The notes under the pieces: model-generated
Database searches by the model: none
The model's input: the letters and a program-made list of their open reading frames with translations, nothing else
Told to the model about the DNA's origin: nothing
From: Archaeoglobus_B sp964471215
GTDB lineage: Archaea; Halobacteriota; Archaeoglobi; Archaeoglobales; Archaeoglobaceae
Length of the DNA stretch: 23,277 bases
Assembly: GCA_964471215.1 (NCBI GenBank)
Contig: CAYYFC010000025.1
Span: 1-23,277, forward strand
Reading direction: 5' to 3'
Shown here: one piece after another, positions 1-5,301 of the stretch
How positions within the stretch are numbered: position 1 is the stretch's first letter
How the letters are laid out: the number at the start of each line of letters is the position of its first letter
Program-made: the position numbers and the translations under genes

Positions 1-2
1 CA

Positions 3-463
3 ATAGTAGATAAGTATGGTAGGTTGAGAGATGTAAAGACTTTCTGGTTCGAGGAAGCCTCTTGGAAAGGTGTCCTAGACAGAGAGCATGGAGCGTTATA
101 GGGATGGCAATACATAATATGCTTAAGTATGCCTACCATCACGGAGTAAATACATTATTCCTCGAGAATCCAGAAGTGTTAGGATACCTTAAGATACTAT
201 GGATAAGGAAAGGAAAAAGAAAGAACAGAAACTACAATTATAGAGTTCAAATTTTCAGAAGTAGTGTGGTAGAGAAAATAGCAATGAAAGCACCACTATA
301 TACAATTAACATAGAGTACATAGACCCAAAAGGAACTACTCACTCCAAAGAGCATGACGAAATTATGAGAAAGTATAGTTTGGATAAACACACAGCTTCA
401 GCATACCTCATAGCTCTCAGAGGCATAAAAAGATACACTATGATACAGAAAGCTACAGTCTAA
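3..463 (+). pseudogene. TnpB-like protein (IS200/IS605 type), C-terminal part, frameshifted
   Basis: This is the C-terminal part of a TnpB-related protein whose 5' end lies outside the window. From position 3 one frame reads in from the left edge through a stretch with YGRLRDVK and FWFEEAS, then hits a stop near 111. The next frame continues from about 62 and carries LFLENPEVLGY (second RuvC acidic residue) and LDKHTASAYLIALRG (third acidic residue). The two frames join smoothly if one base is missing near 70-76, so the copy looks inactivated by a 1-bp deletion. Its C-terminus matches that of the intact gene at 18695-19780 (DKHTASAY, IALRG). Like that copy it has no CxxC zinc ribbon between the last two acidic motifs. 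A sequencing error is the alternative to a true frameshift. Confidence 0.75.
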
Positions 464-484
464 GGTTTCTGCCCCCATAAAGCC

Positions 485-500
485 CCTTGCAATAGCAAGG
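485..500 (+). other. Right-end hairpin of the TnpB-like element
   Basis: CCTTGC and GCAAGG pair around the loop AATA, 21 bases after the stop codon of the broken TnpB-like gene. A hairpin in this position is where IS200/IS605-type elements keep their right end and the 3' part of the guide (omega) RNA. The role is inferred from position. The bases differ from the right-end hairpins elsewhere in the window. Confidence 0.45.
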
Positions 501-558
501 TTGTTCTTTACTACTTTATTAAGAAAGTATCGAGGTACAACAATTTAAAAGCCTTAAT

Positions 559-574
559 GAAATAAAAAAAAAGA
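559..574 (-). terminator. T-run terminator of the TPR gene
   Basis: Read on the minus strand, an uninterrupted run of nine T lies just after the TPR gene stop codon at 583. Runs of T without a strong hairpin are the usual archaeal intrinsic termination signal. Confidence 0.5.
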
Positions 575-582
575 GAATGTTT

Positions 583-1941
583 TTAATCTGCTAACGCTTC
601 GAGTTCAGCCTTTATTTCATCAGCAGTCAATACAAGCTCGTATTCCTCTGCAAGCTTCAGTGCCTCATTTAGAGTTTTCTTAGCCTTTGCTATGTCTCCC
701 ATTTTTGCATAGGTTATTCCTATGAATTTTAGGGCCTCGACATAATAATCTGTTTTACCGTAGGTTTTGTAATACTCACCAGGTGGAAACACTTTCAGAG
801 CATGTTGAAAGTCCTCTAGTGCCTTCTCGTATATACCAAGGTTTAGATAGCATTCCCCCCTCTGCACATAGTACCTGACAAGTCTTCTCGCCTGCTTAGC
901 CTCTTCTATACTCATACTCAACAGTTCTACGGCTTTTTTATAGTATTCTCTGGCTTTATCTTCATCCCCCATTCTTGCATAACATTTTGCCATTGAAATG
1001 TATACTCTGTATATTCTGTATGGTTTCTTTGATTCTAAGGCCAATTTTAAAGCCTGCTCATAGTCTGCCATTGCCCTCTCGTACTCGCCAAGCATGCAGT
1101 AGCTTTCTCCCCTCCTGTAATAATAGGCATACATATGTCCATACTTTTTCTCTTTCTCTGAAAGTTCTATTGCGTGGGTAGCAGTTTCAATAACTTTCTC
1201 GTATTCTCCCATTTTCATGTAAGCACCTACAAGGTGACCTACGGCAATTCTTAGGTCTGGATATAATTCAACTGCCTTCTCGTAATTACGTACGGCATCG
1301 CTGGAGTATTTCTGGAGCTGGTACAAGTTCCTTCCTTTACTATAATATACGCCTGCCAATCCCTCCTTACCGGCTTTATCCAAAATCCAATCTTTATTTT
1401 CTAGTGCCTTATCATAGAAATCGTTGGCTTTCACCCACTCCCCATAGCGATAATAGGCATTTCCAAGTCCTGCATAGGCTAACGCGTAATTAGGATCTAG
1501 CTCGAGCACCTTGTTAAAATCGTTCACCGCCTTATTGAATTTGTCTATGACGTCTTGGCTGAAAGGCTTACGATAATAATGTACAAACTGAATGTAGGCT
1601 AAGCCACGATGATAATACGCATCCGTGAAGTCAGGCTTAAGCTCAATAGCCTTAGTAAAGTCTTGGATAGCCTTTTCGTAAGGTTCTCTGTTATAGTAGC
1701 TTCCTGTCTTGAAGTAAGCAAGACCGCGGTTGAAATAAGCTTCTGCATAATCAGGCTTAAGCTCAATCGCTTTAGTGAAATATTCGATCGCTTTCTCATA
1801 ATTTCCTCTCTCATACTCTTGAACTCCAAGGTTGTTATAGTTTTCTGCACTTACAGTTGCATATGTTCCCGGAATTTGCGTTGCTAATACAACTATAATG
1901 ATTGCAGTTAATATTCCGATTGCAATTGTCCTCCTTCTCAA
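583..1941 (-). CDS. Exported or membrane-anchored TPR-repeat protein
   Basis: A 452-residue protein. Residues about 5-25 form a hydrophobic segment after MRRR, which reads as a signal peptide or signal anchor, so the rest is probably outside the membrane. From residue about 33 almost the whole chain is tetratricopeptide repeats, about ten units with the typical A-x2-Y-x-x-x-G and KAIELKPDY signatures. The first four repeats are closest to the consensus. No enzymatic domain is visible, so it is probably a protein- or peptide-binding scaffold. The start is TTG, chosen because GGAGGTG lies 7 nt upstream and no ATG is available. It is divergently transcribed from the first MCxPV peptide gene, with a shared promoter region that contains an inverted repeat, so a functional link to the peptide/radical SAM locus is possible but inferred. 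Confidence 0.88.
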   Translation of the reverse strand: MRRRTIAIGILTAIIIVVLATQIPGTYATVSAENYNNLGVQEYERGNYEKAIEYFTKAIELKPDYAEAYFNRGLAYFKTGSYYNREPYEKAIQDFTKAIELKPDFTDAYYHRGLAYIQFVHYYRKPFSQDVIDKFNKAVNDFNKVLELDPNYALAYAGLGNAYYRYGEWVKANDFYDKALENKDWILDKAGKEGLAGVYYSKGRNLYQLQKYSSDAVRNYEKAVELYPDLRIAVGHLVGAYMKMGEYEKVIETATHAIELSEKEKKYGHMYAYYYRRGESYCMLGEYERAMADYEQALKLALESKKPYRIYRVYISMAKCYARMGDEDKAREYYKKAVELLSMSIEEAKQARRLVRYYVQRGECYLNLGIYEKALEDFQHALKVFPPGEYYKTYGKTDYYVEALKFIGITYAKMGDIAKAKKTLNEALKLAEEYELVLTADEIKAELEALAD

Positions 1942-1991
1942 AATGCTTCACCTCCAAATTTTTTCTTATTTATTGCTACTTTCTCATTGAT

Positions 1992-2037
1992 TATTTATAA
2001 ATGTTGTTACCATATTCAAAATAGTAACATTTATATT
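1992..2037. promoter_or_regulatory. Divergent promoter with central inverted repeat
   Basis: A minus-strand TATA box (TATTTATAAA on plus, 1992-2001) serves the TPR gene. A plus-strand TATA-like box (TTATATT, 2031-2037) precedes the first small peptide gene. Between them TGTTAC (2005-2010) and GTAACA (2024-2029) form a perfect 6-bp inverted repeat separated by 13 bp. Its position between two promoters suggests a repressor site controlling both genes. The regulator is unknown. Confidence 0.55.
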
Positions 2038-2070
2038 CCTAAATATCTTATTGAAGAATGGTGAAAAGAT

Positions 2071-2229
2071 ATGTGTGTTCCAGTTGCAGTTACAGTAGGA
2101 GCAGTAAAAAGTTCAGGAATGTTCGCTATTCTTATCGGACAGATATCAGCTCTTATAGCAGTAGCAGGCATATTTACAGTAAACCTTTGGAAGGGTTTAA
2201 GAAGGCAAGGATCTGCAGAGAAAAAATAA
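2071..2229 (+). CDS. MCxPV small peptide 1 (52 aa), candidate precursor peptide
   Basis: A 52-codon gene starting ATG, with GGTGA 6 nt upstream and a TATA box about 37 nt upstream. The peptide begins MCVPVAVT, has a hydrophobic stretch at about residues 17-39 that could span a membrane, and ends in a positively charged tail (KGLRRQ...EKK). The first five residues fit Met-Cys-x-Pro-Val, shared with the two peptides at 2944 and 3092, while the remaining sequence differs. This constant N-terminus, Cys at position 2, and the radical SAM gene downstream suggest a family of modified peptides. The function is unknown, and small membrane proteins with a conserved targeting start are an alternative. 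A longer reading frame in another phase (2058-2300) gives a low-complexity product and is not the gene. Confidence 0.72.
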   Translation: MCVPVAVTVGAVKSSGMFAILIGQISALIAVAGIFTVNLWKGLRRQGSAEKK

Positions 2230-2240
2230 CCGCTCAAAAA

Positions 2241-2252
2241 TTTTTCTTTTTT
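2241..2252 (+). terminator. T-rich terminator after peptide 1
   Basis: TTTTTCTTTTTT starts 11 nt after the stop codon of the 52-aa peptide gene, so that gene is probably transcribed alone. Confidence 0.55.
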
Positions 2253-2369
2253 ATGAAGAATTCTAATTGTGGTAGTCGTACTTATACATATTATCAATAA
2301 AGATTCGATAGCCATCATCATAGCACTTCACCGGTAATATGTATCGTTACACCCATCTTAATTGTTTGA

Positions 2370-2520
2370 CATTCTCCTGTATTAAACAGTAGATGGAAAA
2401 GTTTGGAATTTAACTTTAAAATAAGAATTTAAAAAGCATTTTAAAACAAAATAAAAAATACTTAAACTATTTAGATTAACTCAATTGTTAACTTTCGGAT
2501 CTACTGTGAAGAGGCGAGAG
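2370..2520 (+). repeat. AT-rich repeat with terminal inverted repeats, copy 1
   Basis: The block runs between ACAGTAGAT (2386-2394) and ATCTACTGT (2499-2507), perfect inverted repeats. The outer bases on the right (GAAGAGGCGAG) match the outer arms of copies 2 and 3. The core shares long stretches with copy 2 (GATGGAAAAGTTTGG; TATTTAGATTA...CAATTG). No coding potential. It directly abuts the right-end-like block on its right side. Confidence 0.65.
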
Positions 2521-2705
2521 TTTTTCATAGGGGAACAAGCTCGTATATTCTCACGACGGGGTCATGCCTTCAGTTTTTGTCATCAGGCTATGTAAGATAA
2601 AACCCCTCAATATTTTCAATATAATTTATGATATAACCAACCTCCTACCTCTCCTCACATCTCTTAATCCTCTCTGCTTCGAAGCTCCCTTAGCATTCTG
2701 TAAAT
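2512..2705 (-). mobile_element. Degenerate IS605-like non-autonomous element, copy C
   Basis: Read on the minus strand, the block starts with GCTAAGGGAG and a purine-rich GAGAGGTAGGAGG segment resembling the left ends at 4665 and 20641. It ends with CTGATGACAAAAACTGAAG, GTCGTGAGA and GTTCCCCTATG, which also occur in the same order in the element at the window end. It then runs into the AT-rich repeat. The internal hairpin seen in copies A and B is not evident. No protein is encoded. The short plus-strand frame at 2564-2764 lies over this block and has no recognisable product. Confidence 0.45.
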
Positions 2706-2904
2706 ATACTGTCTTAACAGATAAGGATAAAAAGAAAAACAAACATAAATTCAGTTCTCTTTGATTACAATATCTGCCAATAAAAATTCCTATGCTTTTA
2801 TAGCATTTTCATTATCCAATTTAAACAAATTTATCAATGCCTCTTCATAAAAAATACAATAATGGAGTACCTTAATTAAATGTTAAGAAGAGTAAATAGC
2901 AAAG
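2706..2904. other. AT-rich intergenic stretch
   Basis: Apart from the promoter at its right edge I see no gene, repeat or convincing hairpin in this stretch. It separates the degenerate element from the second and third peptide genes. Confidence 0.5.
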
Positions 2905-2939
2905 CTTATATATAATAATACCAATCTCTCAATGGGTGA
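2905..2939 (+). promoter_or_regulatory. TATA box and ribosome binding site for the peptide 2-3 / radical SAM operon
   Basis: CTTATATATAATA (2905-2917) is a strong archaeal TATA box. Placing the start of transcription about 26 nt downstream puts it near 2936, a few bases before the GGTGAG that precedes the ATG at 2944. The mRNA would have a very short leader. Confidence 0.65.
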
Positions 2940-2943
2940 GAGC

Positions 2944-3090
2944 ATGTGTGCACCGGTTTCAGTTTCAATGACACCGGTACTGTCCATGGTTAGTGTTTTA
3001 CCAGCAGTCATCTTAGCAATAGTGAGTGGTGCGGCTGGAGTAGGTTTAATAATAAAAGGTTTAGTCTCAAAACCTGTAAGAGGTGAGTGA
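2944..3090 (+). CDS. MCxPV small peptide 2 (48 aa), candidate precursor peptide
   Basis: A 48-codon gene with GGTGAG 4 nt before the ATG. The product begins MCAPVSVS, then has a hydrophobic, Gly/Ala/Val-rich segment (about residues 14-40) that could be a membrane helix, and a short tail with basic residues (KPVRGE). It is followed after one base by the third peptide gene, which has the same length and the same first six residues. Ribosome binding site, start context and N-terminal motif match peptides 1 and 3, which argues for real coding. The role is unknown. The pairing with a radical SAM gene fits a ribosomally made, modified peptide, which is inference. Confidence 0.75.
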   Translation: MCAPVSVSMTPVLSMVSVLPAVILAIVSGAAGVGLIIKGLVSKPVRGE

Positions 3091-3091
3091 G

Positions 3092-3238
3092 ATGTGCGCG
3101 CCGGTTTCTGCAACAATTGCCAATAGCGTAGCATCAGCAAGTTTTGCAACAAGCTTGCTGATAAATCAGGTTTTGGCAGCAATAACTATTCTATCGGTAA
3201 TCGGATACAAAGTTTTTAGAATTGTGAAATCTATTTAA
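3092..3238 (+). CDS. MCxPV small peptide 3 (48 aa), candidate precursor peptide
   Basis: A 48-codon gene whose ATG lies one base after the stop of peptide 2. Its ribosome binding site (GGTGAG) lies inside the end of that gene, so the two are translationally coupled. The product begins MCAPVSAT, has a Ser/Ala-rich middle, a hydrophobic helix (about residues 22-38), and a basic C-terminus (YKVFRIVKSI). Only the N-terminal MCAPVS and the general layout are shared with peptide 2. The radical SAM gene begins 7 nt downstream, so all are probably on one transcript. Confidence 0.75.
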   Translation: MCAPVSATIANSVASASFATSLLINQVLAAITILSVIGYKVFRIVKSI

Positions 3239-3245
3239 TCTTTTT

Positions 3246-4052
3246 ATGTTAAAAATTTTTAAATTAAAACCAAAAACTTTACAGCTTGAAGTCACAAATG
3301 ATTGCAATTTAAACTGCCCAATTTGTATGAGGGTTACAAGCAAGAGAGAGGTTGGATATATTTCTTTGGACGATTTTTTAAAGATACCTCTCGAAAATTT
3401 TAAAGAAATCGCATTTCACGGGTGGGGTGAGCCTCTTTTACATCCAAAGCTATTTGAAATGGTAAAAATTGCAAGCGATAAGGGTGTTATGACGAGTTTG
3501 ATAACCAATGGAACAATTCTTGATAAAAAAATTGATGAGATTCTTAATAGTAATCTCGATTCAATAGCATTTGGGATTTTCACTACAAAGGGAAAAGAAA
3601 AGGTGTTCGAAAATATAAAAGAGTTCATTAAACGAAACAACAGTATAAAAACCTTTATCGATATAACCATACTTCATGAAAACTTGGAAGACATTAAAAG
3701 AATTGTAGCTTTTGCAGGTGAGAATTGTTTAGATGGGGTCGTATTACATAAATTATTCTATGCTCATAATCCCTCTCTCTCTCCTATCCCAGAGGAAAAG
3801 ATTAAATTAGCATGTAAAGTCGCTAAAGAAGTTGGGAGGGATTATGGTATAAAGGTTTACACACCACCCAAGCAAACAAGACCATGTGCAGTCGCGATTT
3901 CATGCATATTTTTAAGCTGGGATTTCGTTGCAAGTCCATGCTGTTTCCTTCATGAAATGGGTTTTCATTATCCTGATTTAAGCTTTGATAAGCACAGAAA
4001 ATTTTTATTAGAGATGAAGAAAAATGAGATCTGCAAAAAATGTCCATGGTGA
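3246..4052 (+). CDS. Radical SAM protein with C-terminal auxiliary cluster Cys motif
   Basis: A 268-residue radical SAM enzyme. C20-x3-C24-x2-C27 is the cluster-binding motif, followed by a GGEP-like HGWGEP at 58-63 that contacts SAM in this superfamily. Near the C-terminus are C214, C220, C232, C233 and C263-x2-C266, a pattern like the twitch/SPASM domains that hold one extra Fe-S cluster in peptide-modifying enzymes (family knowledge). It starts 7 nt after the third MCxPV peptide gene, without a clear ribosome binding site of its own, and overlaps the membrane protein gene downstream by 29 nt. The context suggests that it modifies the adjacent peptides. The reaction and residue cannot be read from the sequence. 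Codon use is more A/T-rich than the housekeeping genes, which would fit acquired DNA. Confidence 0.88.
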   Translation: MLKIFKLKPKTLQLEVTNDCNLNCPICMRVTSKREVGYISLDDFLKIPLENFKEIAFHGWGEPLLHPKLFEMVKIASDKGVMTSLITNGTILDKKIDEILNSNLDSIAFGIFTTKGKEKVFENIKEFIKRNNSIKTFIDITILHENLEDIKRIVAFAGENCLDGVVLHKLFYAHNPSLSPIPEEKIKLACKVAKEVGRDYGIKVYTPPKQTRPCAVAISCIFLSWDFVASPCCFLHEMGFHYPDLSFDKHRKFLLEMKKNEICKKCPW

Positions 4053-4566
4053 AATATACAGGGCATTAGGAATTTTTCTTTTATCTGTAATAAGCTATCT
4101 TTTATCATTTTTCGTACCATCAGGAGCTCTATCAAACTTTTTGAATATAAAAACAATCCCATGCCTAGGTTTGGGTTTACTATCTGGAATCTTGTATATC
4201 TTTTGGATTGCATTGGCAAGGGAACTTTACGGAAAGGGTTATGGTAGTACGGTAGCCATTTTAACCGTCTCATTTATATTATTAGGAGGACCTTGGTATG
4301 GTGTAACAAATCCGGTTTACTTTGGTATATTTGGGTTTCTCTCATTCTTAGCTATGGGAATTTTAACAGACTTTTTGAACGGTGGTATCGGCAGTGTTAG
4401 TTGCTTAATTATTAACTGGATCGCTTTTAGTTGCTTTCGGAATTTTAGTCCATCCCCTCTCTGGCTCGCATTACTCGTGCTTTTTATAAGTTTTGTATCT
4501 GGGGCGCTATTTGATTACCTTGCCAAACTCCTTATAAATCGTGTATCTTCATATGTTTTTCAATGA
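4024..4566 (+). CDS. Multi-spanning membrane protein, ECF S-component-like
   Basis: A 180-residue protein with about five to six hydrophobic segments starting near residue 14. It has small-residue-rich loops and motifs such as ARELYGKGYGSTVA and a GGPWYG turn. The layout resembles the substrate-binding S components of energy-coupling-factor transporters, but I would not assign a substrate. No ATPase or T component lies nearby, so it would need to share one or act differently. The ATG at 4024 overlaps the radical SAM gene by 29 nt. The overlap and shared strand place it in the peptide operon, where it could export, take up or anchor the peptide product (inference). Confidence 0.7.
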   Translation: MRSAKNVHGEIYRALGIFLLSVISYLLSFFVPSGALSNFLNIKTIPCLGLGLLSGILYIFWIALARELYGKGYGSTVAILTVSFILLGGPWYGVTNPVYFGIFGFLSFLAMGILTDFLNGGIGSVSCLIINWIAFSCFRNFSPSPLWLALLVLFISFVSGALFDYLAKLLINRVSSYVFQ

Positions 4567-4597
4567 TTTCATCAAGTTGAAATTGTTACTTAGTAGT

Positions 4598-4632
4598 ATT
4601 TTTCTCTTTCAAAGATTTTTCTTTACTTTTTT
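4598..4632 (+). terminator. T-rich terminator of the peptide/radical SAM operon
   Basis: Several T runs (TTTTTCTC, TTTTTC, TTTTTT) follow within about 70 nt of the membrane protein stop codon, the usual archaeal termination signal. Confidence 0.5.
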
Positions 4633-4735
4633 AGCATAAATGCACGATTTTTAGTATTTACAGAGCGTTGCTAAGGAAGTCTCGCATTTCAATGCTGGGA
4701 TGTATTAGGGGAGGTGAGAAACAGTCATAAAAATC

Positions 4736-4743
4736 TTTATAAA
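4736..4743 (+). promoter_or_regulatory. TATA box for the GC-rich RNA
   Basis: TTTATAAA centred at 4740 predicts transcription from about 4766. This is the base before the 5' strand of the first predicted RNA stem (4767), and no start codon follows at a suitable place, so the promoter fits a noncoding RNA. Confidence 0.6.
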
Positions 4744-4766
4744 TCCTAACATATTTTGCCGTATAG

Positions 4767-4980
4767 TCCCCTCTGAAGTCCGCTCAGATGAGGCCGAGGG
4801 GAGGCTGAGGGCGAGGCGTAGGAGGGGAAGCGGGCTAACAGCTCCCTTGGTGAGCTTTGCTCACCAAGGCGATGAAGCTTTGCTGAGGCTAATGGGGGAT
4901 CCCTGGTACCCCGTGCTCCCCATGGGGAGTGTGAAAGCCAACATAGCAGATCGGATATTAAGATCTGTTAGGTTGGCGTA
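4767..4980 (+). ncRNA. Candidate structured noncoding RNA, GC-rich, with kink-turn-like motif
   Basis: About 210 nt of GC-rich sequence in AT-rich intergenic DNA. Stem 1: TCCCCTC (4767-4773) pairs with GAGGGGA (4822-4828). Then comes a 4+4 internal loop (TGAA/GTAG), an inner stem of GTCCGCTC (4778-4785) with GGGCGAGGC (4809-4817, one bulge), and AGATGA/CTGA, which can form a kink-turn of the kind bound by L7Ae. Stem 2: CCTTGGTGAGC-TTT-GCTCACCAAGG (4845-4869), a perfect 11-bp hairpin. A palindrome CTCCCCATGGGGAG lies at 4916-4929. Last stem: GCCAAC/GTTGGC (4937-4942/4972-4977) enclosing AGCAGATC/GATCTGTT. Stem-pocket-stem-kink-turn resembles archaeal H/ACA guide RNAs, but an ACA box at the right distance is not clear. 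I do not recognise it as RNase P or SRP RNA. Confidence 0.6.
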
Positions 4981-5056
4981 ACTAGGTTTGTGAAGTGTTA
5001 TACTTATAATCTTGCTTCAATTTATCTAGTCTGGTGAGAAGGGATGATCAAACAAG

Positions 5057-5136
5057 CAAGGGGAAATATAGCCAGTTCAGCTTCTTGCAGAAGACGGATG
5101 AACTGGATGCTACCTATTATCCGATGACAAAGTCCG
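5057..5136 (+). ncRNA. Conserved hairpin motif of the IS605-like family (omega-RNA-like), element A
   Basis: CAAGGGGAAATATAGCC is followed by an outer stem CCAGTTCA (5072-5079)/TGAACTGG (5099-5106) and an inner hairpin CTTCT-TGC-AGAAG (5081-5093), then TATCCGATGACAAAG. The same order of elements appears in element B, where the inner stem is TTCC/GGAA rather than TTCT/AGAA, a compensatory change. This supports a folded RNA. A position next to the right end is where TnpB guide RNAs lie, but no tnpB gene is adjacent. Confidence 0.5.
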
Positions 5137-5285
5137 ACCAAGCTTCGCCCTTTACAGTAGATGGAAAAGTTTGGCATTACTTTGAAATAAAAATCTAGAG
5201 AGTATTATAAAATAAAAATTCTTAACACTATTTAGATTAGCCCAATTGCCAACTCTCAGAACTACTGCTTAAGACGAAGCTTGGT
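5137..5285 (+). repeat. AT-rich repeat with terminal inverted repeats, copy 2
   Basis: Bounded by ACCAAGCTTCG (5137-5147) and CGAAGCTTGGT (5275-5285), a perfect 11-bp inverted repeat, with inner CAGTAG/CTACTG. The core resembles copy 1 (GATGGAAAAGTTTGG; TATTTAGATTA; CAATTG). The left arm reads TTCGCCCTTTA, close to the right-end hairpin arm CTCGCCCTTTA of the element at the window end, so the AT-rich core sits where the hairpin loop would be. Confidence 0.7.
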
Positions 5286-5301
5286 TGGGCTTTGCCAAAT
5301 C

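Larger units (their letters stand above)
4665..5285 (+). mobile_element. Non-autonomous IS605-like element A carrying a structured RNA
   Basis: The left part (GTTGCTAAGGAAG, then GATGTATTAGGGGAGGTGAG to about 4745) aligns with the left part of element B at 20641. The right part (CAAGGGGAAATATAGCC, hairpin, then CCGATGA) aligns with element B at 20745. Between the two shared parts element B has about 60 bp, while here there are about 310 bp holding a promoter and a GC-rich RNA-like segment. The right end then continues into AT-rich repeat copy 2. No transposase gene is present. The classification as IS200/IS605-derived rests on the resemblance of the family's right end to TnpB-element right ends and is an inference. 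Confidence 0.5.

Noticed and set aside
2058..2300. 80-aa plus-strand reading frame overlapping peptide 1
   Set aside because: Low-complexity, Ser/Arg/Tyr-rich product; the 52-codon frame inside it has a proper ribosome binding site and the MCxPV motif shared with two neighbours.
2370..2520. CRISPR array or leader
   Set aside because: The repeats are single, dispersed, over 100 bp long, and lack regular spacers; no cas genes are present.
2564..2764. 66-aa plus-strand frame in the element debris
   Set aside because: No ribosome binding site; it overlies noncoding repeat sequence with matching copies elsewhere.
2883..3182. 99-aa minus-strand frame antisense to peptides 2 and 3
   Set aside because: It is an out-of-phase shadow of the two peptide genes and lacks its own promoter or ribosome binding site.
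4767..4980. RNase P RNA or SRP RNA
   Set aside because: I could not find the conserved core blocks of either RNA, although GAAGTCCGC initially suggested RNase P.
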